A program made the translations under genes and the position numbers. From an uncultured Sphaerochaeta sp. (GTDB lineage: Bacteria > Spirochaetota > Spirochaetia > Sphaerochaetales > Sphaerochaetaceae): DNA of 64,000 bases. The notes beneath the pieces were generated by a model. The model did not search any database, was not told where the DNA came from, and saw nothing but the letters and a program-made list of their open reading frames with translations. The stretch is from positions 2,790,001 to 2,854,000 of the forward strand of contig NZ_OY781063.1 in assembly GCF_963676285.1 (NCBI RefSeq), given 5' to 3'. Shown piece by piece: positions 41,506-50,900 of this stretch (within the stretch, counting starts at the first letter, position 1; the number at the start of each line of letters is the position of its first letter).

Positions 41506-43514
41506 CAGTGAAATTGAGAAAAGATAGCCAAGAGAACGGACCGGACAAACAGTCGGACAACCAGGATCCCAACCAGTATTGGCAAGGTCCTCCCAAGAAT
41601 GACAAAAAGCCACCTTTCATGACCCCGAATAATCCGAAAAATCGTTTTGCCCTGATAGTGTTTGCCACCTTGGCAATCCTGTTTGCCTATATGTTTTTTG
41701 ATAGTGCCGCAGGTGCTGAGCAGTCAGTGCCGTACACCACTTTTATCTCTTATGTTGATTCCGGCCAGGTAACGCAGGTCGAGATCAAGGAGCAATCCCT
41801 GATTCGGTTTGCATTGAAGAATGGACTTACAGCGCAGACCAGGATACCTTATTTTGATGAGACGTTGCTCGAATCACTGAAACAGCAGGGTGTCTCAGTA
41901 ACAGGTTCTGTACAGGAGATTTCTTTCCTGCAAGTACTGTTGCAACTACTTCCCTGGATTATCTTCATCGGATTTACCATCATGTTGTATCGTCAGTCCA
42001 GCGGGCTGAACGGAAAGATGATGTCAACGCTTGGCAAGAGCAAGGCGAAAGAATACATGGAGACTGACACGAAGACTACATTCAAGGATGTAGCTGGTCA
42101 GATAGAAGCAAAGTATGAATTGGAGGAGGTGGTCTCATTTCTCAAGCATCCTGACCACTTCACCAAGGTTGGTGCAAAAATCCCCCGTGGTGTTCTACTT
42201 GTAGGTCCTCCAGGAACCGGTAAGACTTTGCTTGCTAAAGCAGTTGCCGGTGAGAGTGGGGTTTCCTTCTTTCATACCAGTGGATCTGACTTTGTTGAGA
42301 TGTTTGTAGGTATGGGTGCTGCCCGCGTGCGTGACCTGTTTGAACAAGCCCGTAAGCATTCTCCTTGTATTTTGTTCATTGATGAACTTGATGCCGTTGG
42401 TCGTACTCGTGGAGGTGGCCTTGGGGGAGGAAATGATGAGCGAGAACAAACATTGAACCAGATTCTTGTGGAGATGGATGGATTTGGTACCACCACAGGA
42501 GTCATCGTGATGGCAGCCACCAACCGTCCTGATGTATTGGATCCTGCCTTGCTTCGTCCTGGTCGTTTTGACCGTCAGGTCGTAGTTGATCTACCAGATA
42601 TTAAGGAACGCGAGGAAATTCTCAGGATTCACTGTAGGAAAATCAAACTGGAAAAGGATGTTGATCTTAAGCGTCTTGCCCGTGGGTCAGCTGGTACCAG
42701 TGGAGCCGATCTGGCAAACCTGATCAATGAGGCCGCACTTTTTGCAGCACGGAAGAACAAGAGCACAGTTGGCATGAGCGAGATGGAAGAGGCACGGGAC
42801 AAGATTCTTCTCGGTGTTGCAAGAAAGAGTCGTGCAATGACAGATGAGGAGAAGAGAGCAACCGCCTACCATGAAGCAGGGCATGCCTTGCTTCACTACT
42901 ACCTTGAGCATCTCGATCCGTTGCATAAGGTAACCATCATCCCTCATGGACGTGCACTTGGCCTAACCGTCAGCCTTCCCGAGCGAGATCCCTACACCAA
43001 GACCCAATCCATGCTGAATGACTGGATAAAGGTCTGCATGGGAGGATATGTTGCAGAGGAGCTGGTATATGGCGAAACCACAACCGGTACCAGCAATGAC
43101 ATCAAGCAAGCAACCGACCTTGCTCGCAGGATGGTAACAGAGTGGGGTATGAGTGGATTGGGATTCGTCAACCTTGCTGATGAGTCTGAACCGTTGTTCC
43201 TGGGTCGGGAGATCACTCAGCACAAGGATTACAGTGAAGAGACGGCGAAGAGGATTGATTCAGAAATCCACAAGATTCTTGACAAGGCAATGGAAGAGAC
43301 ACGTAAGGTTCTCTCTACCCATCGGGACCAATTGGATACCCTCACCGTCGAGCTGATTGAGAAGGAGACCTTGGATGATGCACAGATCAGAATTCTCCTG
43401 GGTTTCGAGGCACTCAACGATTTCCAGGGAGAATCACCTGAGCATGAGAAGGCTGATGATGCCTCTCGGCGGGAAGAGTCCCCTGGTACACAAGAAGAAG
43501 TTACAAAAGAATAA
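41502..43514 (+). CDS. ftsH: ATP-dependent zinc metalloprotease FtsH
   Basis: A 670-residue membrane AAA protease degrading unstable membrane and regulatory proteins. A polar N-terminus precedes two membrane helices (about 49-66 and 147-164) flanking a periplasmic domain. The AAA module has Walker [11 protein letters not shown] (about 232), Walker [13 protein letters not shown] and the SRH with [20 protein letters not shown]. The zinc motif HEAGH (about 453) lies in the protease domain. The acidic tail is typical. It is coupled to tilS by an ATGA overlap and precedes lepA. Confidence 0.97.
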   Translation: MTVKLRKDSQENGPDKQSDNQDPNQYWQGPPKNDKKPPFMTPNNPKNRFALIVFATLAILFAYMFFDSAAGAEQSVPYTTFISYVDSGQVTQVEIKEQSLIRFALKNGLTAQTRIPYFDETLLESLKQQGVSVTGSVQEISFLQVLLQLLPWIIFIGFTIMLYRQSSGLNGKMMSTLGKSKAKEYMETDTKTTFKDVAGQIEAKYELEEVVSFLKHPDHFTKVGAKIPRGVLLVGPPGTGKTLLAKAVAGESGVSFFHTSGSDFVEMFVGMGAARVRDLFEQARKHSPCILFIDELDAVGRTRGGGLGGGNDEREQTLNQILVEMDGFGTTTGVIVMAATNRPDVLDPALLRPGRFDRQVVVDLPDIKEREEILRIHCRKIKLEKDVDLKRLARGSAGTSGADLANLINEAALFAARKNKSTVGMSEMEEARDKILLGVARKSRAMTDEEKRATAYHEAGHALLHYYLEHLDPLHKVTIIPHGRALGLTVSLPERDPYTKTQSMLNDWIKVCMGGYVAEELVYGETTTGTSNDIKQATDLARRMVTEWGMSGLGFVNLADESEPLFLGREITQHKDYSEETAKRIDSEIHKILDKAMEETRKVLSTHRDQLDTLTVELIEKETLDDAQIRILLGFEALNDFQGESPEHEKADDASRREESPGTQEEVTKE

Positions 43515-43522
43515 GGAATAGT

Positions 43523-45340
43523 ATGCCAGCTGATATTACACTGACACGAAATTTTTGCATCATTGCGCATATAGACCATGGCAAGTCTACTCTTGCCGAC
43601 CGCTTTATCGAAAAAGCAAAGCTCTATGTGTCTCGTGGTCCTGCACAGGACCAGATGCTCGACAATATGGATATTGAGCGAGAACGCGGGATCACCATAA
43701 AGAGCCAAGCGGTAACCATTCCCTACACGGCAGCCGATGGTAAAACGTATGAGCTGAATCTTGTTGATACTCCGGGACATGTTGACTTCTCCTACGAGGT
43801 AAGCCGTGCCATCAGCTCATGTGAGGGTGCCTTGCTGATTGTTGATGCCTCCCAAGGTGTCGAGGCTCAGACCTTGGCAAACTTGTATATGGCCATGGAA
43901 CATAACCTCACCATCATTCCGGTCATCAACAAGATTGATTTACCTTCTGCCGATATTGATGCTTGCTTGCATCAGATTGATCATGACTTGGGTTTGGAAT
44001 CAGAAGAGACTGTTATGGTGAGCGCAAAAACCGGTGTAGGAGTGGATGAGCTCTTTGAGGCAATCGTCAATCAGATTCCCCCTCCAGAAGGAAAAGACTC
44101 CCTCCCTCTCCAGGCCCTGATCTTTGACTCCCATTACGATGCATATCGTGGAGTCATTGTTCACTGTCGTGTTTTCGACGGAACCCTGGAGGCTGGCTCA
44201 GAAGTTCGTTTCATGCATACTGATACGCCCTATAAGGTTGAGGAAGTCGGTTTCTTCCAGCTTGGTCTGGTTAAGACAGATGCGCTGCATGCAGGGGATG
44301 TCGGGTACGTGATTACCGGTGTAAAGACTATCAGCGATGTCAGGGTTGGGGACACGATCACCACGGTCAAGAATGCTGCGAAGAAACCTCTTCCTGGATT
44401 CAAGGATGTGAAGCCGGTAGTTTTCAGTTCAATCTACCCGGTTGATACCAATGACTATGAAGAATTGGTGAGTGCAATAGAAAGGCTCAAACTCAACGAT
44501 GCATCCTTGATTTATGAGAAGGACAGTTCAGCTGCTCTGGGTTTTGGATTCAGGTGTGGGTTCTTGGGAATGTTGCATCTTGAGGTTATCCAGGAGCGTA
44601 TAGAGCGCGAATTTGGACTGTCAATCGTATTTACCAGTCCTTCGGTTAAGTACATCGTGCATATGAAGAACGGTGATGTTGTCAATATTGACAACCCTCT
44701 TGAATATCCAGATCCGATGCGGGTTGAATATTCAGAGGAGCCCTTTATCCAAGCCAACATCATCACACCCAGTCAATTTGTAGGACCGCTGATAACGCTC
44801 TGCATGGAGAAACGCGGGGTTCAGGTGGGAATGAATTACCTTGATGAGAAACGCGTAGAGCTGATGTACGAGATGCCATTGAGCGAGGTGCTCTTTGAGT
44901 TCTATGACCGCATGAAATCTGTGAGTCGTGGATATGCTTCGTTCGACTATCAATTGATTGGCTACAAAAAGACCGATTTGGTGAGAATGGATATTCTCGT
45001 CAATGGAGAGCCGGTTGATGCGCTGAGCCAACTCGTTTTTCGGGGAAGCAGTCAATTGCGAGGTAAGCAGGTCTGTGAGCGGTTGAGGGGAGAGATTCCT
45101 CGCCAGCAATACAAGATAGCCATCCAGGCAGCTATTGGTGGGACTATTGTAAGCAGAGAGACCATCACCGCCTTCCGGAAGGATGTTACAGCTAAATGTT
45201 ATGGTGGTGATATCAGCCGAAAACGCAAGTTGCTCGAGAAACAGAAAGAGGGTAAGAAACGCATGAAGATGGTTGGGAATGTAGAGATACCCCAGAGTGC
45301 ATTCCTCGCTGTTTTAAAGAGTGATGACAGCTCCAAGTAA
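43523..45340 (+). CDS. lepA: Elongation factor 4 (LepA)
   Basis: A 605-residue translational GTPase affecting ribosome back-translocation and 30S assembly. The G domain opens with AHIDHGKSTLADR (about 14-26), then RERGITIKSQAV, DTPGHVDF and NKIDLPSAD. The LepA C-terminal domain includes GGDISRKRKLLEKQKEGKKR, the family's signature basic end. Length is normal (about 600). It lies 8 bp after ftsH with an AAGGA site. Confidence 0.97.
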   Translation: MPADITLTRNFCIIAHIDHGKSTLADRFIEKAKLYVSRGPAQDQMLDNMDIERERGITIKSQAVTIPYTAADGKTYELNLVDTPGHVDFSYEVSRAISSCEGALLIVDASQGVEAQTLANLYMAMEHNLTIIPVINKIDLPSADIDACLHQIDHDLGLESEETVMVSAKTGVGVDELFEAIVNQIPPPEGKDSLPLQALIFDSHYDAYRGVIVHCRVFDGTLEAGSEVRFMHTDTPYKVEEVGFFQLGLVKTDALHAGDVGYVITGVKTISDVRVGDTITTVKNAAKKPLPGFKDVKPVVFSSIYPVDTNDYEELVSAIERLKLNDASLIYEKDSSAALGFGFRCGFLGMLHLEVIQERIEREFGLSIVFTSPSVKYIVHMKNGDVVNIDNPLEYPDPMRVEYSEEPFIQANIITPSQFVGPLITLCMEKRGVQVGMNYLDEKRVELMYEMPLSEVLFEFYDRMKSVSRGYASFDYQLIGYKKTDLVRMDILVNGEPVDALSQLVFRGSSQLRGKQVCERLRGEIPRQQYKIAIQAAIGGTIVSRETITAFRKDVTAKCYGGDISRKRKLLEKQKEGKKRMKMVGNVEIPQSAFLAVLKSDDSSK

Positions 45341-45424
45341 TGTATTCAGCCAATTCTTTGTTGTTCTCGTTGGTGGCTGGGTGTATACTCGTTGCAAGAA
45401 AGGATTACTTCAAGGGAGTGTAGT

Positions 45425-46459
45425 ATGTTGACCAAACAAGTTGTCGCCCAGACCAATGATGGGCAACCCATTTATCTGATAACGCTTTCCAGTGGACCAT
45501 ACTCCGCTGAAATTCTCAGTTTGGGGGCGAATCTCAAGACATTGAAGACCCCAGATCGGGATCAGAAGGTCAGGGATATTGTACTGGGATTTGAGAATCC
45601 ATTGGACAACTTGACATCTACTACTTACTTTGGGCAAGTTGTTGGACGATTTGCCAATCGTATAGCAAAAGGTACGTTCTCCTTGGACGGTAAACAGTAT
45701 ACGCTTGAAACGAATGAAGGAGAGAACTCCCTTCATAGTGGAAAGAGTAATTGGGGTTGGCGAAATTGGCACGTTGAGACCTTTGAATGGGATGGAAATC
45801 CTGGGGTTGTGCTGAGTCTGTTCAGTCCCGATGGGGAGGGCGGATTCCCTGGTAATGTGAATTGTACCGTCTCCTATGTGCTCACTAAAAATGGAGAGCT
45901 GCGTATTGAGTATGAAGCAACAGCTTCCCAGGCTACACCAATCAATCTGACCAATCACAGTTATTTCAATTTGCGGGGTGCTGGCAGTGGGGAAATTACT
46001 GCTCATGAGGTGAAACTTGCTTGTGATCGATACCTCGAGATTAATGATCAACTGGTTCCTACAGGGAACATTCTTCCCGTGAAAGGCACTGCATTTGATT
46101 TTACCAAGGGGAAGCCACTGGGGAAGGATATGGAAGAAGCAGGTGGGTATGATCATTGTTTCATTCTTGAACAGACACCGACTGTCAAGCTGGTGGAATT
46201 TGCATGGATTTACGAGCCAATTTCAGGCAGAACCATGAAAATCAAGACGACCATGCCAGCTGTGCAAATGTACAGTGGAAACTTTCTTGAAGGAAAGGAT
46301 ATCGGTAAGGGTGGGGTTGCTTATCCCAAGCATGGTGGTGTCTGCTTTGAAACCCAATACTATCCCGATGGCCCGAACCATGAATCGTTTCCTTCTTGCA
46401 TTTTCAGCAAAGAGAGGCCTTATAAACATACGACAGTGTTCTCCTTTGGTGTGAAATAG
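45425..46459 (+). CDS. galM: Aldose 1-epimerase (galactose mutarotase)
   Basis: A 344-residue mutarotase interconverting alpha and beta aldoses. Family features are GQVVGRFANRIAKGTF (about 68-83), NSLHSG, the catalytic histidine in NLTNHSYFNLRG near 180, and the C-terminal YSGNFLEGK and GVCFETQYYPDGPNH with the catalytic Glu. ATG 45425 is preceded by AAGGGAG; an upstream frame to 45392 is unsupported. It fits the sugar uptake and galE genes elsewhere in this window. Confidence 0.95.
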   Translation: MLTKQVVAQTNDGQPIYLITLSSGPYSAEILSLGANLKTLKTPDRDQKVRDIVLGFENPLDNLTSTTYFGQVVGRFANRIAKGTFSLDGKQYTLETNEGENSLHSGKSNWGWRNWHVETFEWDGNPGVVLSLFSPDGEGGFPGNVNCTVSYVLTKNGELRIEYEATASQATPINLTNHSYFNLRGAGSGEITAHEVKLACDRYLEINDQLVPTGNILPVKGTAFDFTKGKPLGKDMEEAGGYDHCFILEQTPTVKLVEFAWIYEPISGRTMKIKTTMPAVQMYSGNFLEGKDIGKGGVAYPKHGGVCFETQYYPDGPNHESFPSCIFSKERPYKHTTVFSFGVK

Positions 46460-46540
46460 GTGTGATAGTACTCGCACCCACTTGCAATACTAGGTGAAGC
46501 TATAGTAGAAAGAGTGAAAATCGGCTGAAGGGAGCTTCGA

Positions 46541-47152
46541 ATGAAAGAAGTGAAAATTATTGGGATTACCGGTGGGTCTGGTTCCGGAAAATCCACGATT
46601 GTTAAGAAAATAAGTGAAGTTTGCACAGATTTCGTGTTTATTCCCCAGGACAACTACTATCGCTCTGCCACTTTTATCAGTAATTCCAATATTACCGCTT
46701 TCAACTTTGACCATCCTGATGCCTTTGACATGGAACTGCTTCATGAACACCTGAAGACGCTCAAGGAGGGCAAGGCCATTGAGATGCCCCAATACGATTT
46801 CGTCCATCACCGAAGAAAGGAAGAGACGGTATCTGTTGCACCGAGAAGTCTGGTGATTATTGAGGGACTGATGATTCTGCATGACAGCAACATTCGGGAT
46901 TTGTTGGATTTGAAACTATATGTAGATACCCCAGATGATATTCGCTTTATTAGAAGGTTGAAACGTGATATTGCAGAGCGTGGAAGGACCGTAGAGAGTG
47001 TATGTACACAGTATCTTGAGGTTGTAAGACCGGGGCATTTCAATTTCATCGAACCAACCAAGGCTTTCGCTGACTTGATTATTCCTGAGGGTGGGTACAA
47101 TGAGAATGCTCTGTCGGTACTTATTCCCTTTGTTAAGGAACTTGCTGGCTGA
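46541..47152 (+). CDS. udk: Uridine kinase
   Basis: A 203-residue P-loop kinase phosphorylating uridine and cytidine. Walker A is GITGGSGSGKSTI (about 8-20), followed by IPQDNYYRS, NFDHPDAFDMELL, MPQYDFVHHRRKEE and RRLKRDIAERGRT (lid), all as in Udk. Its stop abuts the stop of yidD on the other strand. It could work with the nucleotidase lipoprotein downstream in salvage of exogenous nucleosides, which is an inference from proximity only. Confidence 0.95.
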   Translation: MKEVKIIGITGGSGSGKSTIVKKISEVCTDFVFIPQDNYYRSATFISNSNITAFNFDHPDAFDMELLHEHLKTLKEGKAIEMPQYDFVHHRRKEETVSVAPRSLVIIEGLMILHDSNIRDLLDLKLYVDTPDDIRFIRRLKRDIAERGRTVESVCTQYLEVVRPGHFNFIEPTKAFADLIIPEGGYNENALSVLIPFVKELAG

Positions 47153-47440
47153 TCAACGTTTACGGAAGAGGGTAAAACCATCCTTTATTGCTTTCCATGA
47201 CCAAGTGTCAGGAACTGGGTCTTCCCCTCCATAAAACCAACGACTGCATCGGATGATTCTGGCAAATCCCATGACAAAGCCTTTGAAAATGCCGTGCTTT
47301 GTAACTGAATTTACCATATAAGAGGAACAAGTAGGGTGGTAGAGACAGCTCCCTCCTCCAAAAAATGGTGACAAAATTCCCTTGTAGAGGTACACTGGGA
47401 TGAGAAATATCTGTCGTAGCAGCCAGAGGATTTTTTTCAT
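47153..47440 (-). CDS. yidD: Membrane protein insertion efficiency factor YidD
   Basis: A 95-residue YidD/HlyA-domain protein that assists YidC-dependent insertion. An N-terminal amphipathic/hydrophobic stretch precedes the diagnostic CLYHPTCSSYMVNSVTKHG and KGFVMGFARIIRCSRW, with its conserved cysteines. The usual neighbours (rnpA, yidC, rpmH) are not here. It is convergent with udk with no gap. Confidence 0.93.
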   Translation of the reverse strand: MKKILWLLRQIFLIPVYLYKGILSPFFGGGSCLYHPTCSSYMVNSVTKHGIFKGFVMGFARIIRCSRWFYGGEDPVPDTWSWKAIKDGFTLFRKR

Positions 47441-47503
47441 GAGAACATTCTATTGAGCGATTGTAAAAGTTGCAACAACTGGATACACTGGTAAGGTAGA
47501 CAT

Positions 47504-47532
47504 TTGACTTGTAACGTGATAATCGTTATGAT
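47504..47532 (+). promoter_or_regulatory. Promoter of the 56-residue protein with overlapping Fur-like box
   Basis: TTGACT (47504-47509) and TATGAT (47527-47532) are 17 bp apart. TGATAATCGTTATGA (47517-47531) matches the classical Fur box TGATAATnATTATCA at 12 of 14 defined positions. It covers the spacer and -10, an ideal place for repression. Confidence 0.65.
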
Positions 47533-47578
47533 AGTGAAAAAATTAAGAAATTAAGCATTTGTATGGAGGAATAGGTAT

Positions 47579-47749
47579 ATGGCAGGTAACGTATCCAAGA
47601 ACGCACGCCGCGAAGGTGCTAAGGCAATGACCAGTCGCTGGGGTGGTACTATCAAGATGAAAGCAGTTTTCGAAAATGGGAAACTTCGTCATGTGGCATA
47701 TTGCGAGAAATCAGGTAATACTGCTCGCAAGCCCAAAGATTTAATGTAA
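47579..47749 (+). CDS. Small basic 56-residue protein of unknown function
   Basis: The frame starts at ATG 47579, eight bases after GGAGGA, and ends at TAA 47747-47749. The product begins MAGNVSKNARREGAKAM and is rich in Lys/Arg, with one Cys and a GGTIKMKAVFENGKLRHVAY segment that looks like a beta hairpin. I do not recognise it. A weak resemblance to ribosomal protein L28 exists but is not convincing. It is monocistronic, with a clear promoter, a Fur-like box and a strong terminator, so it is very likely a real expressed gene. Confidence 0.8.
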   Translation: MAGNVSKNARREGAKAMTSRWGGTIKMKAVFENGKLRHVAYCEKSGNTARKPKDLM

Positions 47750-47777
47750 GGGACTTGTATCAAGAAAAATAACCGCT

Positions 47778-47813
47778 AGCCTGTGATTTAAAGTATCGCA
47801 GGCTTGTTTTTTT
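47778..47813 (+). terminator. Rho-independent terminator after the 56-residue protein gene
   Basis: The 10-bp stem AGCCTGTGAT/ATCGCAGGCT with a 7-base loop is followed by TGTTTTTTT. Confidence 0.9.
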
Positions 47814-47938
47814 GGTAAATCTTCCGGAAAATCACCATTTTTCCCGCATTTTTAATGTATCCGTTTCAAGTAGTGTGTGTTATAGTGTTGATGAGTACGT
47901 ATACAACGACACATGAGAACGTCATGAGGAGGAAACAC

Positions 47939-50900
47939 GTGAAACGTCTTTCAAGAACAATTATGACAGCAATGCTGGTAGCTTTGTTGGCTTTTTCCCT
48001 TGTTGGCTGTAAGAGCACGGCAAAGGTAGAACCAATCCCCCCAGCTCCTGTTGAACCCGCTCCTGAGCCGGTAACCCCTGTAGAACCCGCTCCTGAGCTC
48101 GTAGAGGTGCCAGAGCCAGAGCCAATGCCTGAGCCGGCTCCACCGGCACCAGAGCCAGTAGCTGAAGAGCCCAAGGAATTGGTCTTGCCCTATGGTGTAC
48201 AGGAGATTGTGAAAAATGATGACGGAGCGAAGGTATTCGATCTGTTTATTGTACATACCAACGACCTGAACGGTAACATCTACAGCGAGAACGGCGGACT
48301 TGGTCTTGCAAGGCTGTCCACTGCGCTGAAGGCTGGCCGAGCACTTACCGACAACTGGTTGCTGCTGAACAGCGGCAATGTCGGCGAGGTACCGGCTGAG
48401 GCTGCGATGCTGGCCGCCGAGGTGGTTGATGAGCTTGGCTACGATGCCTACACCCCACAGGCAGTGCAGCTGGCTACCGGTATCGCCGGGACGAAGAAGG
48501 CCCTTCCGTTGAGTGCGAATGCACTGGATGCGAACGGGTACCTGGTCGCCCAGCCCTATCAGGTGTACAACTACAACGGCTTCAAGGTCGGCGTGGTAGG
48601 GCTTGTTGCCCCGAAACCGATCCAGGGAGTGAGCTTCACCAGTGACCTGATTCTGGACAATGCACAGTACGCTGTGGACATGGCCCAGGATTATGTGGAC
48701 TACATCGTGGTGCTCAGCGACCTTGGCAGCAAGGGCGATCTCACCAGTGAGATGGTAGCCCGGAACATTGACGGCATCGACCTGATCGTCGACGGCAATG
48801 GATCTGCGATGGCCAAGACCGTGAACGGGACCCTGATCGTACGTGCAGACGAGATGCTGAAGAGCGTCGGTGGCGTGCAGGTGAGCGTGGCGAACGGAAA
48901 GGTGAAGAGCGTTGTACCGATGATTCTTCCCGCAGCCGATGTGCTTGACCCTGCCAAGAGTGCACTTGCCAAGGCATATGAGCCGTTTGCAAGAGCAATG
49001 GGCTACACCCTGCAGGTGAGCGTACCTGAGGATCCAGCCATTGTCTCGATGATTGGCGCAACCCCGAAGCCGATGGTGAAGGCAGAGGTCCCTGCAAAGG
49101 TAGAGGCCCCGGCACCGGCACCTGAGGTGAAGGAAGAAGCACCTGCTCCAGCACCAGTAGTAGAGCCCAAGGAATTGGTCTTGCCCTATGGTGTGCAGGA
49201 GATTGTGAAAAATGATGACGGAGCGAAGGTATTCGATCTGTTTATTGTACATACCAACGACCTGAACGGTAACATCTACAGCGAGAACGGCGGACTTGGT
49301 CTTGCAAGGCTGTCCACTGCGCTGAAGGCTGGCCGAGCACTTACCGACAACTGGTTGCTGCTGAACAGCGGCAATGTCGGCGAGGTACCGGCTGAGGCTG
49401 CGATGCTGGCCGCCGAGGTGGTTGATGAGCTTGGCTACGATGCCTACACCCCACAGGCAGTGCAGCTGGCTACCGGTATCGCCGGGACGAAGAAGGCCCT
49501 TCCGTTGAGTGCGAATGCACTGGATGCGAACGGGTACCTGGTCGCCCAGCCCTATCAGGTGTACAACTACAACGGCTTCAAGGTCGGCGTGGTAGGGCTT
49601 GTTGCCCCGAAACCGATCCAGGGAGTGAGCTTCACCAGTGACCTGATTCTGGACAATGCACAGTACGCTGTGGACATGGCCCAGGATTATGTGGACTACA
49701 TCGTGGTGCTCAGCGACCTTGGCAGCAAGGGCGATCTCACCAGTGAGATGGTAGCCCGGAACATTGACGGCATCGACCTGATCGTCGACGGCAATGGATC
49801 TGCGATGGCCAAGACCGTGAACGGGACCCTGATCGTACGTGCAGACGAGATGCTGAAGAGCGTCGGTGGCGTGCAGGTGAGCGTGGCGAACGGAAAGGTG
49901 AAGAGCGTTGTACCGATGATTCTTCCCGCAGCCGATGTGCTTGACCCTGCCAAGAGTGCACTTGCCAAGGCATATGAGCCGTTTGCAAGAGCAATGGGCT
50001 ACACCCTGCAGGTGAGCGTACCTGAGGATCCAGCCATTGTCTCGATGATTGGCGCAACCCCGAAGCCGATGGTGAAGGCAGAGGTCCCTGCAAAGGTAGA
50101 GGCCCCGGCACCGGCACCTGAGGTGAAGGAAGAAGCACCTGCTCCAGCACCAGTAGTAGAGCCCAAGGAATTGGTCTTGCCCTATGGTGTGCAGGAGATT
50201 GTGAAAAATGATGACGGAGCGAAGGTATTCGATCTGTTTATTGTACATACCAACGACCTGAACGGTAACATCTACAGCGAGAACGGCGGACTTGGTCTTG
50301 CAAGGCTGTCCACTGCGCTGAAGGCTGGCCGAGCACTTACCGACAACTGGTTGCTGCTGAACAGCGGCAATGTCGGCGAGGTACCGGCTGAGGCTGCGAT
50401 GCTGGCCGCCGAGGTGGTTGATGAGCTTGGCTACGATGCCTACACCCCACAGGCAGTGCAGCTGGCTACCGGTATCGCCGGGACGAAGAAGGCCCTTCCG
50501 TTGAGTGCGAATGCACTGGATGCGAACGGGTACCTGGTCGCCCAGCCCTATCAGGTGTACAACTACAACGGCTTCAAGGTCGGCGTGGTAGGGCTTGTTG
50601 CCCCGAAACCGATCCAGGGAGTGAGCTTCACCAGTGACCTGATTCTGGACAATGCACAGTACGCTGTGGACATGGCCCAGGATTATGTGGACTACATCGT
50701 GGTGCTCAGCGACCTTGGCAGCAAGGGCGATCTCACCAGTGAGATGGTAGCCCGGAACATTGACGGCATCGACCTGATCGTCGACGGCAATGGATCTGCG
50801 ATGGCCAAGACCGTGAACGGGACCCTGATCGTACGTGCAGACGAGATGCTGAAGAGCGTCGGTGGCGTGCAGGTGAGCGTGGCGAACGGAAAGGTGAAGA

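Noticed and set aside
45341..45424. Hairpin CAGCCA/TGGCTG between lepA and galM as a terminator
   Set aside because: The stem is only 6 bp with a 19-base or longer loop and no following U-tract.
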